Positions 47,130-56,349 are shown, numbered from the stretch's first letter. The stretch is 64,000 nucleotides of DNA from Alteribacillus persepolensis (GCF_900099605.1 NZ_FNDK01000001.1:1-64000); one strand, 5' to 3'. Notes: generated by a model not told the origin, from the sequence alone. Numbers and translations: made by a program.

Positions 47130-48434
47130 GTGGCTTTCGAATTTAAACTCCCAGATATAGGTGAAGGCATTCATGAAGGTGAAATTGTAAAATGGTTTGT
47201 TAAAGCTGGTGACACGATTAAAGAAGACGACACACTTTGTGAAGTACAAAACGACAAAGCAGTGGTAGAAATTCCTTCTCCTGTTGAAGGGACCGTAAAA
47301 GAAGTAAAAGTCGACGAAGGAACAACTGCGGTTGTAGGTGATGTTATCTTAACAATCGATGATGGCAGTGAAGACACTCCAGAAGAAGATCAGTCCAGCA
47401 GTGAAGCGGATGACAAAAAAGAAGCAGCAGAAGAGACACCTGAACAGCCATCCGAAGATAACAAAAAAGAAGCACCAGCAGCAGAAGATCAAGCAAAAAC
47501 AGACGATCAAGCAGAAGACGATAAACGTGTGATTGCCATGCCTTCTGTACGTAAATATGCACGTGACAAAGGTGTTAAGATTCAAGCTGTCCAGGGAAGC
47601 GGCAAAAATGGACGCATTTTAAAAGAAGACATTGATGCTTATCTTGATGGAGGTCAAGATGCCGCACCAGAGGAGGCAGAGCAAACAGAAGAAGCTGGTA
47701 CTGATACAAAAGCGCCGGCACAAGATACAGCAGCTCTTGAAGAGCGCGTTCCAATGAAAGGAATACGCAAAGTTATTGCAAAATCCATGGTTAACTCCAA
47801 GCATACTGCTCCACATGTTACACACATGGATGAAGTGGACGTAACAAACCTTGTAGCAAATCGTAAGAAGTTCAAACCAGTGGCAGCAGAAAAAGACATT
47901 AAACTCACATACTTGCCGTATGTTGTAAAATCCTTGACGTCAGCGTTGCGTGAATTCCCTGCATTAAATGCATCGATTGATGATGAAAAAGAAGAAATTG
48001 TATACAAAAAGTATTATAATGTAGGTATTGCTGCTGATACAGAGCAAGGACTAGTAGTGCCAGTAGTAAAAGAAGCGGATCGTAAGTCTATCTTTATGCT
48101 TGCAGATGAAATCAATGAACTTGCTGGTAAAGCACGAGATGGCAAGCTGTCTTCTGAAGAAATGAAAGGTGGAACATGCACAATCTCAAACGTCGGTTCT
48201 GCGCAAGGACAATGGTTTACACCGGTTATTAATCATCCGGAAGTAGCAATCTTAGGTATTGGCCGGATTGAAGAAAAAGCAGTTGTTCGAAATGGAGAAG
48301 TTGTCATTGCACCGATGCTTGCTTTATCCTTAAGTTATGACCATCGCCTGATTGATGGTGTGACAGCACAAAATGCGTTAAACCACGTGAAACGCTTGTT
48401 AAACGATCCAGAATTACTAATTATGGAGGGGTAA
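47130..48434 (+). CDS. pdhC: Dihydrolipoamide acetyltransferase E2
   Basis: A 434-residue E2 core. One N-terminal lipoyl domain has Lys43 (QNDKAVVE) as the lipoylated residue. An acidic Ala/Glu/Lys linker (about 78-130) follows, then the E1/E3-binding domain (about 132-170, [13 protein letters not shown]), a second linker, and the catalytic domain from about 195. The active-site motif DHRLIDG has His405 and Asp409. Transfers acetyl groups from lipoate to CoA. AAAGGAGGCA precedes the GTG start. Confidence 0.97.
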   Translation: MAFEFKLPDIGEGIHEGEIVKWFVKAGDTIKEDDTLCEVQNDKAVVEIPSPVEGTVKEVKVDEGTTAVVGDVILTIDDGSEDTPEEDQSSSEADDKKEAAEETPEQPSEDNKKEAPAAEDQAKTDDQAEDDKRVIAMPSVRKYARDKGVKIQAVQGSGKNGRILKEDIDAYLDGGQDAAPEEAEQTEEAGTDTKAPAQDTAALEERVPMKGIRKVIAKSMVNSKHTAPHVTHMDEVDVTNLVANRKKFKPVAAEKDIKLTYLPYVVKSLTSALREFPALNASIDDEKEEIVYKKYYNVGIAADTEQGLVVPVVKEADRKSIFMLADEINELAGKARDGKLSSEEMKGGTCTISNVGSAQGQWFTPVINHPEVAILGIGRIEEKAVVRNGEVVIAPMLALSLSYDHRLIDGVTAQNALNHVKRLLNDPELLIMEG

Positions 48435-48437
48435 GAA

Positions 48438-49853
48438 ATGGTTGTAGGAGATTTTGCAGAAGAAGTAGATACGCTGATAATAGGGTCTGGTCCAGGGGGT
48501 TACGTAGCAGCGATTCGCGCAGCACAACTCGGCCAAAAAGTGACCATTGTTGAAAAAGGCGACATTGGCGGTGTTTGTTTGAATGTCGGCTGTATACCTT
48601 CCAAAGCTCTCATTCAAGCAGGTCACAAATTCCATGAAGCAAAATCCGGCGGAGATGACATGGGAATTACGGCTGAAAAGGTAAATGTAGACTTTTCCAA
48701 AGTACAAGAGTGGAAAGCAGGCATTGTAAACAAGTTGACTGGCGGTGTACAAGGTCTTCTGAAAGCAAACAATGTTAATATTGTACAAGGGGAAGCTTAC
48801 TTTTCTGATGAAAACTCCGTGAAGGTTTCTACAGATGAATACAATTCACAAACATATAAATTTAAAAATTGTATTGTTGCTACTGGTTCTCGTCCAGTGG
48901 AGCTGCCTAACTTTAAATACAGCAGCCGTGTTATTAATTCCACAGGTGCGCTTCAACTGGATGACATTCCTGAGAAGCTCGTTGTTATCGGCGGAGGATA
49001 TATTGGTGTAGAACTTGCTGGTGCTTATGCTAATCTAGGCGCTGAAGTAACAGTTCTTGAAGGGGAAAAGCGCATTTTAGGCGGATTTGAAAAGCAAATG
49101 GCACAACTTGTACAACGCCGCCTCAAGAAAAAAGGCGTGAAATTTGAAACACAAGCATTTGCTCAATCTGTGGAAGAATCCGATAATGGCGTGAACATTA
49201 AAGCAGAAGTGAAAGGAAAAGAGAAATCCTTTGATGCAGACTATGTGCTCGTTTCCGTTGGGCGCAAGCCAAACACGGATGAGCTCGGCCTAGAGCAAAT
49301 TGGTGTAGAAATTGGCGACAACGGTCTTATTAAGACAGACAAGCAGTGCCGTACTGGCAACAAAAGTATTTATGCTATCGGCGATATTATTGAAGGTCCT
49401 CAGCTTGCTCATAAAGCTTCCTACGAAGGGAAAATTGCTGCAGAAGCAATTTCTGGCGAATCATCTGAAATTGACTACCTTGGCATTCCAATGGTTGTCT
49501 TTGCAGAGCCAGAGCTTGCAAGCGTCGGTTATACAGAAAGTGAAGCAAAAGAAGCAGGATATGATGTTGTTGGCGCGAAATTCCCATTCCAAGCAAATGG
49601 CAGAGCGCTGTCTCTTAACGATTCCGAAGGTTTCATGAAGCTGGTAACAAGAAAAGAAGACGGCTTAGTAATTGGTGCACAAATTGCGGGGCCAAATGCA
49701 TCAGACATGATTGCAGAAGCTGGACTTGCGATCGAAGCAGGTATGACCGCAGAAGATTTAGCGATGACTATCCATGCACACCCTACATTAGGGGAAATTA
49801 CAATGGAAACAGCAGAAGTTGCGCTTGGTACACCTGTTCATATTGCAAAATAA
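48438..49853 (+). CDS. pdhD: Dihydrolipoamide dehydrogenase E3
   Basis: A 471-residue flavoprotein disulfide reductase. The FAD motif GSGPGG is at residues 16-21; the redox-active disulfide is Cys47-Cys52 in [13 protein letters not shown]. The NAD-binding motif [18 protein letters not shown] lies mid-protein, and the C-terminal His-Glu pair is in HAHPTLGE. It reoxidises lipoyl groups of PdhC. It starts three bases after the pdhC stop, with GGAGGGG as its ribosome site. Confidence 0.97.
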   Translation: MVVGDFAEEVDTLIIGSGPGGYVAAIRAAQLGQKVTIVEKGDIGGVCLNVGCIPSKALIQAGHKFHEAKSGGDDMGITAEKVNVDFSKVQEWKAGIVNKLTGGVQGLLKANNVNIVQGEAYFSDENSVKVSTDEYNSQTYKFKNCIVATGSRPVELPNFKYSSRVINSTGALQLDDIPEKLVVIGGGYIGVELAGAYANLGAEVTVLEGEKRILGGFEKQMAQLVQRRLKKKGVKFETQAFAQSVEESDNGVNIKAEVKGKEKSFDADYVLVSVGRKPNTDELGLEQIGVEIGDNGLIKTDKQCRTGNKSIYAIGDIIEGPQLAHKASYEGKIAAEAISGESSEIDYLGIPMVVFAEPELASVGYTESEAKEAGYDVVGAKFPFQANGRALSLNDSEGFMKLVTRKEDGLVIGAQIAGPNASDMIAEAGLAIEAGMTAEDLAMTIHAHPTLGEITMETAEVALGTPVHIAK

Positions 49854-49869
49854 TTATGTATGTATATAT

Positions 49870-49922
49870 GGGGCTGTCCCAGAAGGTAGTAGATGATAAC
49901 CTTTTGGGCAGCCCTTTTTTCA
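49870..49922 (+). terminator. Rho-independent terminator of the pdh operon
   Basis: GGGCTGTCCCAGAAGGT and ACCTTTTGGGCAGCCC pair strongly, followed by TTTTTT. Confidence 0.92.
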
Positions 49923-50743
49923 TCTTTTTATAATGTTTGCTGGGATGAATCATGCCTGTGTCTATGCTTTTCCAACAGAGTTCCAAATAGAAAGCATCAC
50001 GCTCGCAGGTTCTCTTTCTTCATTGAACGAACCAGAACAGTACAACTATCTACAGTAACCCACAACTCCTAAAAAATATATAGTCTACCTCTAAAAGCAA
50101 GCAGCTAGACAATGACACAAATCTAGATTTACCGTTGTTCTTCACGATTATCTGAAGCCAGGGACATTCATGATAAAATGCACATACACGCAGCTCTTGT
50201 CCTTTTCTTGTTTCTGGACCATTTAAGTGTAAAGGATATCGGAGCTTGCGTGTTTTTTTATTCCCAATGTTTCTAAACCCCCAACAAATATTGTAGAGCC
50301 TTTTTTCGGTTCTATAAGGTTTGTTGCTTGGATGAACGTAGACCCTCTCGTATGAATGGCTCTTCCGGTTCGTTTGCCGCGGGCAAGGCTTCAGCTAACC
50401 AACGGAAAATCACCGTCGATGGATCTTCAGCTCTTGCTTCGAAGCACAGGACCGTGCTGGTGCCGGCGTTAGCCACACGATGTGGCTGGTCTTAGCCGAC
50501 GCCCCGCAGGCGTCTCACCTGATCGTCTTTCAACGATGGGAATAAAAAGTACTCCAACATTCTTTTTCATGCCAAACACACAAAAAAATCGCCTCATTCG
50601 CTATAATGTAGTTAATGGCTTTTACGCAGCATTTTTTCTCCAAATAACGCTAGAGTTAACGTGGGGAATAAAGCTTCCTGGAACGGACATATTCCTAGGT
50701 GGTATGGACAGGCTGTTTACCTTGTCCTTTTTTCATGAAAGGT
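49923..50743. other. Long intergenic region made largely of a repeat-like element
   Basis: About 820 bases between pdhD and the BCCT gene. It holds copy B of the dispersed repeat (50355-50432). An inverted repeat around GGCGTTAGCCAC-ACGAT-GTGGCT and GACGCC spans about 50466-50503. A minus-strand frame from about 50391 down to TAG at 50050 is open for about 113 codons but contains no initiation codon with a ribosome site. No transposase is recognisable. Confidence 0.45.
50355..50432 (+). repeat. Dispersed intergenic repeat, copy B
   Basis: Gapless alignment with 32791-32868, about 65 percent identical by eye, ending in GATGGATCTTCAGCT. Confidence 0.5.
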
Positions 50744-50779
50744 AAAAAAGCCTAGCTGTCGTCCACAGCTAGACTTTGT
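50744..50779 (-). terminator. Rho-independent terminator of the BCCT gene
   Basis: On the minus strand GTCTAGCTGT, loop, ACAGCTAGGC, then TTTTTT. Confidence 0.88.
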
Positions 50780-50793
50780 TAATAAACGATGCA

Positions 50794-52401
50794 CTATTGT
50801 TTGTTCTTTGAGGCTTTGACTTGCTTTTTTAGTTCCGCTTTTTCCTGCTTTAAACGTTCTTTTTCTTCACGCAGGCGATTACGCTCTGCTTGAATAGTTG
50901 ATTTATCTGTTTGCAGTACCTGCCGTTCGCTTTTTAATGCTTTAAAAATAGAAACGACCATAAACAGCATGACAAATGTAAACGGCAGAGCAGCAATAAT
51001 CATTGCCATCTCAAGCCCTGCTAGTCCGCCGAAATACAAGAGAACAGCAGCTGCAGATGACTGGATTGCCCCCCAAACCATTTTTACAGAAGTAGGGGGG
51101 TTCAAGCTGCCATTTGTCGTTTGCATCCCGAGGACAAATGTAGCAGAGTCCGCGGAAGTAATGAAAAACGAAATAATAAGCAAAATTGCTAGTGCAATGA
51201 TAATACCTGATAGTGGGAATTGATCCAACAAGGAAAAGAGCGCAATTTCTTCGCCTTGTTCACCCATAATATTGTAAAGAGCACCGCCAAGTGCGTTGTC
51301 GGTAGACATTCCCGTTGCTCCAAAAACAGAGAACCAAAGCCCGCCAAACAGTGTTGGCACAGCTAATACACCAAGAACAAACTCACGAATCGTGCGTCCG
51401 CGAGAAACACGGGCAATAAATGTACCGACAAATGGCGACCAGGCAATCCACCATGCCCAATAGAAGATTGTCCAGCTTTCGAGCCAGCCTCGATCTCCAA
51501 TGAAAGTGGCGGTACTAAAACTCATGCTGGGCAGGTTTTGAATGTAGCTTCCAAGTGTGGTTGTAAATACATCTAAAATATAAACAGTTGGGCCCACTGC
51601 TAGAACAAAGAGCATTAAGCCGATGGCAAGTATAATATTGGTCATACTGAGAATTCGAATACCACGGTTAATGCCAGTACCAGCAGAAATTAAGTACAGA
51701 ACCGTAATAATAGCAATGACAACAAGTTGTGTACCAAGATTGTTAGTGATGAAATCGAATAAATAACTAAGACCGCCTGAAACCTGTGCAGCACCAAGGC
51801 CAAGAGATGTTGCCACACCAAAAATTGTTGCAAATACAACTAGTACGTTAACCAATGTGCCGAGTGGTCCATCCACTTTATCACCCAAAACAGGGCGAAG
51901 AGCTGCACTTACAACGCCAGGCGCATCATGGCGGAATTTGAAATACGCAAGTGCCAGGGCAACGATGGAATAAATAGCCCAAGGGTGAATCCCCCAGTGG
52001 AAAAAGGAGTAACGAAGAGCTGCTGCAGCGGCTGCATCACTTTCAGGCTCTCCAGCTGGCGGGCCATAGTAGTGATAAAGCGGCTCGGCCACCCCCCAAA
52101 ACACAAGACCGATTCCCATACCAGCAGTAAAGAGAAATGCAAACCATGTAAAATAATTGTACTCCGGTTTTTCATCCGGCTTCCCCAATTTAATTCGTCC
52201 ATAAGGGCTGAAAATCAAGTATATGGCAAAAATAACAAATGCTGTTGCAGAGAGAAGGTAAAACCAGCCAAGTTTTTCCGATATATAACCTTGTATGTTT
52301 CCTAAAACCGTTTCAACGTGACTTGGCGCAGCAATACCCCAGATGATAAAGAGCAGTGCAATAACAAAAGAGATGTAAAAAACCGGTGTTAACTTTCTCA
52401 T
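50794..52401 (-). CDS. opuD: BCCT-family glycine betaine/choline transporter
   Basis: A 535-residue, 12-helix betaine-choline-carnitine transporter. The family signature is seen in GMGIGLVFWGVAEPLYHY (substrate-binding region) and IFYWAWWIAWSPFVGTFIARVSRGRTIREF (aromatic box helix). It takes up compatible solutes with Na+ for osmotic protection. The last about 50 residues form a charged coiled coil (SERQVLQTDKSTIQAERNR onward) that may sense ionic strength, as C-terminal extensions do in BetP. ATG 52401 is preferred over GTG 52416, which coincides with the ribosome site. Confidence 0.9.
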   Translation of the reverse strand: MRKLTPVFYISFVIALLFIIWGIAAPSHVETVLGNIQGYISEKLGWFYLLSATAFVIFAIYLIFSPYGRIKLGKPDEKPEYNYFTWFAFLFTAGMGIGLVFWGVAEPLYHYYGPPAGEPESDAAAAAALRYSFFHWGIHPWAIYSIVALALAYFKFRHDAPGVVSAALRPVLGDKVDGPLGTLVNVLVVFATIFGVATSLGLGAAQVSGGLSYLFDFITNNLGTQLVVIAIITVLYLISAGTGINRGIRILSMTNIILAIGLMLFVLAVGPTVYILDVFTTTLGSYIQNLPSMSFSTATFIGDRGWLESWTIFYWAWWIAWSPFVGTFIARVSRGRTIREFVLGVLAVPTLFGGLWFSVFGATGMSTDNALGGALYNIMGEQGEEIALFSLLDQFPLSGIIIALAILLIISFFITSADSATFVLGMQTTNGSLNPPTSVKMVWGAIQSSAAAVLLYFGGLAGLEMAMIIAALPFTFVMLFMVVSIFKALKSERQVLQTDKSTIQAERNRLREEKERLKQEKAELKKQVKASKNKQ

Positions 52402-52770
52402 CTCAGGTAATACCACCTTTCGTGTAAAATTAACATTCTTTTTGACCAGTTATGTCCTATACATTTTTCTGCATTTCTCTTTGCTGAAAGTCATATACCC
52501 TATTATTTGTGAAAGGACGCAGAATGATACGAAAAAAACCACAAAGGACATTATAACATGAAGATAATGGGAATCAATAGAAATCTATCAACAAGGGTAT
52601 ATACCCAGATCCGGTTCATTCTAATCAAAAAAGTAATAGAAATGTCCTAATTTTGTCTAAGAATATCAAACGAAAGCAGGAAGATGATACGATACCTATA
52701 ATTATATAGTTGGTTCCCTTTTCCTTTATAAAGACATTATTTCACAGGGACAGGAAACGGAGGAGGAATT
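52402..52770. other. Divergent intergenic region
   Basis: AT-rich spacer between the BCCT and polysaccharide deacetylase genes with promoter-like AT stretches (for example CTATAATTATATAG near 52697). No small gene seen. Confidence 0.4.
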
Positions 52771-53619
52771 ATGAAATTTTTTTTAGTTTTTACTGTGACT
52801 GTCATGATGATGTTCGCGGCCGCTTGTACAGCAGATAATACCGGTGTTGAACCAAATGATTCTAATGAATCGGCGAATGTATCTGATGAGCAGGCGGGTT
52901 CAAAAACAACGGAGACAGATAAAGAGAAAGAAAACGAAGAAGAACCAGGACGTCCTGAAAAAGAGGAAGCCATCACAGATGAAGAACTGCGTTACACCGT
53001 TCGTGAAAGTGACTGGACCGTCCAGCCTGTCGAAGAAGGCAAAGAAAATCAGAATGTACTCATTACTATTGATGACGCTCCTGATACGTATAGTTTGCAA
53101 ATGGCGCATACGTTAAAGGAAAAAGGTGTTCCAGCAATCTTTTTTGTGAACGGTCATTTTTTGCAAGATGAAGAAGGGAAAAACCATCTAAAAGAAATTT
53201 ACGATATGGGGTTTGCAATTGGCAATCATACGATGAATCATGTGTCGTTAAATAACGTGTCAGCCGAAGAAACGAGACAGGAAATTGAACAATTAAATGA
53301 TTTGGTTGAAAACATTACGGGAGAAAAGCCTGTGTTCTTCCGAGCACCGTTTGGTATAAATACGGATGAATCCAAAGCGGTATTAGAAGAAAATGAAATG
53401 ATTTGGATGAACTGGACGTACGGATATGATTGGGAAGAAGAATATATGGAAGCTGATGCTTTAACAAATATTATGGTAAATACAGATTTATTAGTGCATG
53501 GAGCAAACTTGCTAATGCACGACAGGGAATGGACAAAAGAAGCTTTACCTCATATCATTGATGGATTTAAAGAAAAAGGGTACGGATTTATTCACCCCGA
53601 TCAGATAGATATCAACTAA
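52771..53619 (+). CDS. Polysaccharide deacetylase lipoprotein
   Basis: A 282-residue lipoprotein (signal peptide ending AAAC, Cys19) with an acidic linker to about residue 75 and a NodB homology domain. The catalytic Asp pair is in LITIDDAPDTY, the zinc histidines in NHTMNH, and RAPFG forms the next motif. It probably deacetylates peptidoglycan or another surface glycan. The family includes B. subtilis PdaC/YjeA. GGAGGAATT precedes the ATG. The following GAF-like gene starts 18 bases after its stop. Confidence 0.87.
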   Translation: MKFFLVFTVTVMMMFAAACTADNTGVEPNDSNESANVSDEQAGSKTTETDKEKENEEEPGRPEKEEAITDEELRYTVRESDWTVQPVEEGKENQNVLITIDDAPDTYSLQMAHTLKEKGVPAIFFVNGHFLQDEEGKNHLKEIYDMGFAIGNHTMNHVSLNNVSAEETRQEIEQLNDLVENITGEKPVFFRAPFGINTDESKAVLEENEMIWMNWTYGYDWEEEYMEADALTNIMVNTDLLVHGANLLMHDREWTKEALPHIIDGFKEKGYGFIHPDQIDIN

Positions 53620-53637
53620 CAACATAGGGGAGATAGA

Positions 53638-54066
53638 ATGAACAAATCGGAGCTGCTCGATGAAATGCGGTTAGAAGTGGGGCGTGCTCAAGATCAAGCA
53701 ATGACATTAGATGAATTCTATCAAAACGTCCTGCAAACGTTTGAGCACACATGGAGCTTTTGTGACAGAACGTTTATTTTGGATTATCAGTGGGAGTATT
53801 TTAACGTCATTGGACTGCAAGAACCAAAAATACGCTATGATGTAAAGGATACACAAGCTATGTATTGCGCCATACATGGCAAGACAGCGTCATACTCAAC
53901 AATCCACAGTAACTTTTTATGCACACCTTTTTATCACAACGCATTGCTAAAAGGAATTCTCGTGTTGAAAGTGAATACGGAATCGTATGTTTTTCAAAAA
54001 GAAGATGTTGTGTTTTTGGAAGAAGTTAGCCGTTTTTTAGGTACAGCCACGCTTGATTTTGTCTAG
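53638..54066 (+). CDS. Small GAF-like domain protein
   Basis: A 142-residue protein. An N-terminal helix is followed by an alternating strand pattern (FCDRTFILDYQWEYFNVIGL, FLCTPFYHNALLKGILVLKV, FQKEDVVFLEEVSRFLGTA) like a single GAF domain. The last part, an F-x-x-ED-x-x-FLEE-x-x-FLG helix, is the GAF C-terminal helix. Ligand and function are unknown. Probably cotranscribed with the deacetylase; AGGGGAGATAGA precedes the ATG. Confidence 0.6.
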   Translation: MNKSELLDEMRLEVGRAQDQAMTLDEFYQNVLQTFEHTWSFCDRTFILDYQWEYFNVIGLQEPKIRYDVKDTQAMYCAIHGKTASYSTIHSNFLCTPFYHNALLKGILVLKVNTESYVFQKEDVVFLEEVSRFLGTATLDFV

Positions 54067-54074
54067 GCAGCACC

Positions 54075-54101
54075 AGCTGATCGAAAAAGTCGGCTTTTTT
54101 A
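54075..54101 (+). terminator. Probable terminator
   Basis: AGCTGA and TCGGCT (one G-T pair) with a 9-base loop, followed by TTTTTT. Confidence 0.6.
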
Positions 54102-54206
54102 CATGAATAGGACAGTACAACATTTTAGGATGAATTAATCATCAATGGAGTATTCGAGATGGAAGACATTTGTATACGTGCGGCCAAAACAGCCGCTTGC
54201 ATCTGA

Positions 54207-54233
54207 AGGCTTGGCAGCAGCCAAGTTTTTTTT
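54207..54233 (+). terminator. Orphan terminator-like hairpin
   Basis: CTTGGC (54210-54215), AGCA, GCCAAG (54220-54225), then eight T. No gene ends just before it; it may end an unannotated small RNA. Confidence 0.55.
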
Positions 54234-54276
54234 ATATTTTCAAAACACTTACCTTTGTGAAAGGGTGAGAAAACAG
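54229..54276 (+). repeat. Direct repeat copy 1 (pair bracketing SR1)
   Basis: TTTTTATATTTT then a variable 8 bases, TTACCTTTGTGAAAGG and a purine-rich tail. It matches 54725-54774 with 28 bases in two perfectly conserved blocks. CCTTT-GTG-AAAGG is a small hairpin. Confidence 0.65.
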
Positions 54277-54476
54277 CGGCATTTCCCATAGGGACACAAA
54301 GACAAGCCAGGCTTTTTCATTTTCAGGGGTTTTGCTGTTCATGTTGTCAAACGTTCCGTGAGTATAGGTTTTCCTTATAAAATGGCGGCAAATGTAATAG
54401 GGTTGTTTCATTCCAAATCATAGCTTATTAGCATATTAATACTTTTAATAATTAAAATGTGTTATACAATTTAGGG

Positions 54477-54536
54477 TTGACTTTTTAATTATGACATCAT
54501 ATTATATAATTACAATAAAACGATAAAACGCTTTCA
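54477..54536 (+). promoter_or_regulatory. SR1 promoter with cre-like CcpA site
   Basis: TTGACT (54477-54482), 17 bases, TATTAT (54500-54505). Just downstream, ATAAAACGCTTTCA (54523-54536), read on the minus strand as TGAAAGCGTTTTAT, matches all but the last two positions of the cre consensus TGWNANCGNTNWCA. Placed inside the transcript start, it would act as a roadblock. B. subtilis SR1 is known to be repressed on sugar by CcpN and, less, CcpA. Confidence 0.65.
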
Positions 54537-54551
54537 AAGGAGAGGATTCCG

Positions 54552-54671
54552 GTGGGGATTATCGTATGCCAAACATGCAATCGCACAATTGATCACTTCG
54601 ACGGAGAGAAGGTAACCACTCTTTATTCAACCGCTTGCAAAAAGTGCGACCGTTCTCATGCTGAAAAATAA
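54552..54671 (+). CDS. SR1P, GapA-binding peptide encoded by SR1
   Basis: A 39-residue peptide starting at GTG 54552 after AAAGGAGAGG. It matches the SR1P family: MGIIVCQTCN, then DGEKVTTLYS and CKKC, with two CxxC pairs that may bind zinc. In B. subtilis SR1P binds glyceraldehyde-3-phosphate dehydrogenase GapA, stabilises gapA mRNA and promotes the GapA-RNase J1 interaction. It was too short to be found by length-based gene calling. Confidence 0.92.
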   Translation: MGIIVCQTCNRTIDHFDGEKVTTLYSTACKKCDRSHAEK

Positions 54672-54691
54672 ATAGAAAATAATGATATAAT

Positions 54692-54730
54692 CGGGCATTG
54701 CCGCTTTGCAAAGCAGCAATGCTCTTTTTA
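54692..54730 (+). terminator. SR1 terminator
   Basis: GGGCATTGC and GCAATGCTC arms with a 14-base loop, followed by TTTTT. Confidence 0.88.
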
Positions 54731-54774
54731 TATTTTAGGAAAGCTTACCTTTGTGAAAGGATAGGGAAACACAG
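54725..54774 (+). repeat. Direct repeat copy 2 (pair bracketing SR1)
   Basis: TTTTTATATTTT, a variable spacer, TTACCTTTGTGAAAGG and a purine tail ending AAACACAG, as in copy 1 about 500 bases upstream. Confidence 0.65.
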
Positions 54775-55104
54775 AAGTCCGGAAAAAGGGAAGTTCGGCT
54801 AAGGTGAAGCGCTGCCAGCAGTAAGTGAGCCGCAGGACCTGTCAACCAGAAGTTAGGACATAATGAACGTCAACAAAATGTATAGGATCTTTTTTATTGG
54901 ATCGTTACTTGGTGCACCACAAATGAAAAAAGACTAGAAAACAAGGACCATATTAATTTCTAATTAAAAATCAGTATTCGCTGTACTTTTTCAGCAGCTT
55001 CCTGAGAGCATGGAAACAAGTTAAATTTTTCTAGTGTAAAAAGCATTTCTTGGAAGGAAACGGAAATATCATACAGAATTACACGTAAAGGGAGGGAAAC
55101 GATA
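54775..55104. other. Intergenic region downstream of SR1
   Basis: About 330 bases with no gene. GC-richer and purine-rich around 54780-54850, then AT-rich toward the next gene. No clear terminator or operator. Confidence 0.35.
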
Positions 55105-56061
55105 ATGAAATGGAAAACAAGACTAACCGAAGCGTTACATATTCAATATCCTATTATTCAAGGAGGACTTGCTTATTTAGCGTATTCGGATTTGGCCGCT
55201 GCTGTTTCAAATGCAGGCGGTCTTGGCCAGCTGACAGCTATGTCACTGCCTGGAGAAGATGCATTAAAAGAAGAAATAAAAAAAGTGAAAGCAAAAACAG
55301 ACAAGCCATTTGCGGTAAATTTTGCGATTGGACAGCACGACAGAAAGTTTGAACATATGGTGGAAGCAGCCGTGGAAGAAGGGGTGAAGATTGTGTCGAT
55401 GACAGGCGGCAATCCGACGCCTGTATTTGAGTTATTAAAAGGGACGGATGTGAAAAAGTTAGTACTGGTTGCAGCCAGACGACAAGCGATCAAAGCAGAG
55501 GAACTTGGTGCAGATGCAGTCATGGTAGTTGGTCAAGAAGGGGGCGGACATATCGGAAAGGATGATACCAGCACTATGGTGTTAGTGCCACAAGTCGTTG
55601 ACAGCGTCTCCATTCCCGTTGTGGCATCTGGCGGTATTGGTGATGGACGGTCTATGATGGCTGCTATGGCACTTGGAGCAGATGGAATTGAAATGGGCAC
55701 ACGTTTTATTGCAACAAAAGAATGTGTGCATGCACATGCGAACTACAAGCAAGCATTGCTCCGCAGTACAGAAAATGATACGGTAGTCATCAAACGCTCC
55801 ATCGGTCAGCCGGGGAGGGTGTTAAAAAATGACTGGACGGATAAAATATTAGATATAGAACAACAAAACCCTGATTATGAACATCTTCAAGAATACATCA
55901 GCGGTAAAGCGAACCGTGCTTATATTTATGACGGCAAAGAACAAGATGGATTCGCATGGGCAGGCCAAGTGATTGGAAGGATGCGTGACTGCCCGACCGT
56001 AAAAGAACTTTTTGGCCGTATGATAACAGAAGCAGAAGAAATACGCAGCCAATGGTCTTAG
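55105..56061 (+). CDS. Nitronate monooxygenase / FMN-dependent enoyl reductase family protein
   Basis: A 318-residue TIM-barrel flavoprotein of the 2-nitropropane dioxygenase/FabK superfamily. IQYPIIQGGLAYLAYSDLAA, SNAGGLGQLTAM, MVVGQEGGGHIG and VASGGIGDGRSMMAAMALGADG with EMGTRF are the FMN-binding motifs. The family includes nitronate oxygenases and FabK-type enoyl-ACP reductases; the histidine in GGGHIG is the usual catalytic residue. B. subtilis YrpB is a related protein. Substrate unknown. GGGAGGGAAACGATA precedes the ATG. Confidence 0.85.
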   Translation: MKWKTRLTEALHIQYPIIQGGLAYLAYSDLAAAVSNAGGLGQLTAMSLPGEDALKEEIKKVKAKTDKPFAVNFAIGQHDRKFEHMVEAAVEEGVKIVSMTGGNPTPVFELLKGTDVKKLVLVAARRQAIKAEELGADAVMVVGQEGGGHIGKDDTSTMVLVPQVVDSVSIPVVASGGIGDGRSMMAAMALGADGIEMGTRFIATKECVHAHANYKQALLRSTENDTVVIKRSIGQPGRVLKNDWTDKILDIEQQNPDYEHLQEYISGKANRAYIYDGKEQDGFAWAGQVIGRMRDCPTVKELFGRMITEAEEIRSQWS

Positions 56062-56073
56062 GAGGAATAAGGA

Positions 56074-56349
56074 ATGGAAGAACAATTGCATATGCCTATT
56101 TCTACGGATTGGAGCAAAGATGAAGTGATTGATGCAGTGAATTTTTTCCAAACGATAGAACGTGCTCATCATAAGTCAGTAGCTAGAGAAGATATCTTGG
56201 CATTGTACAATCGTTTTAAAGAAATTGCTCCATCGAAAAGTGAAGAAAAGCAGTTGTTTCGCCAATTTGATGAAAGAGCTGGCGTTTCTTGCTGGAAGAC
56301 GATTCAAAAAGCAAAAGCGGCAGAATCTGGTGAAAAAATAAAAATGTAA
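56074..56349 (+). CDS. yktA: UPF0223 family protein YktA
   Basis: A 91-residue helical protein: DWSKDEVIDAVNFFQTIERA, LYNRFKEIAPSKSEEKQL, SCWKTIQKAK. This matches the UPF0223 family (YktA in B. subtilis), of unknown function. It starts 12 bases after the preceding stop with GGAGGAATAAGG, so it is probably cotranscribed. Next to yktB, as in B. subtilis. Confidence 0.9.
   Translation: MEEQLHMPISTDWSKDEVIDAVNFFQTIERAHHKSVAREDILALYNRFKEIAPSKSEEKQLFRQFDERAGVSCWKTIQKAKAAESGEKIKM

Larger units (their letters stand above)
54102..54476. other. Intergenic region upstream of SR1 with hairpins and repeat sequences
   Basis: No protein gene supported. It contains a terminator-like hairpin CTTGGC-AGCA-GCCAAG-TTTTTTTT (54210-54233) and copy 1 of a direct repeat (54229-54276). 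A second stretch, ACAAGCCAGGCTTTTTCATTTTCAG (about 54302-54326), resembles one at 17.02 kb. Confidence 0.4.
54512..54730 (+). ncRNA. Dual-function small RNA SR1
   Basis: A transcript of about 219 bases runs from the promoter at 54477-54505 to a terminator (GGGCATTGC 54693-54701, GCAATGCTC 54716-54724, T-run). It contains the SR1P reading frame. B. subtilis SR1 is about 205 bases, lies downstream of pdhD, encodes SR1P and base-pairs with ahrC mRNA to block translation of the arginine regulator. Synteny, length, promoter and encoded peptide all agree. Whether the ahrC-pairing segments are conserved was not tested. Confidence 0.85.

Noticed and set aside
50482-50745. Plus-strand frame of 87 codons in the repeat region after pdhD
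   Set aside because: No ribosome site before its ATG, composition changes abruptly midway, and it begins inside the inverted-repeat element. Probably chance.
54229-54774. CRISPR-like array around SR1
   Set aside because: Only two diverged copies separated by about 500 bases; no regular spacers and no cas genes.
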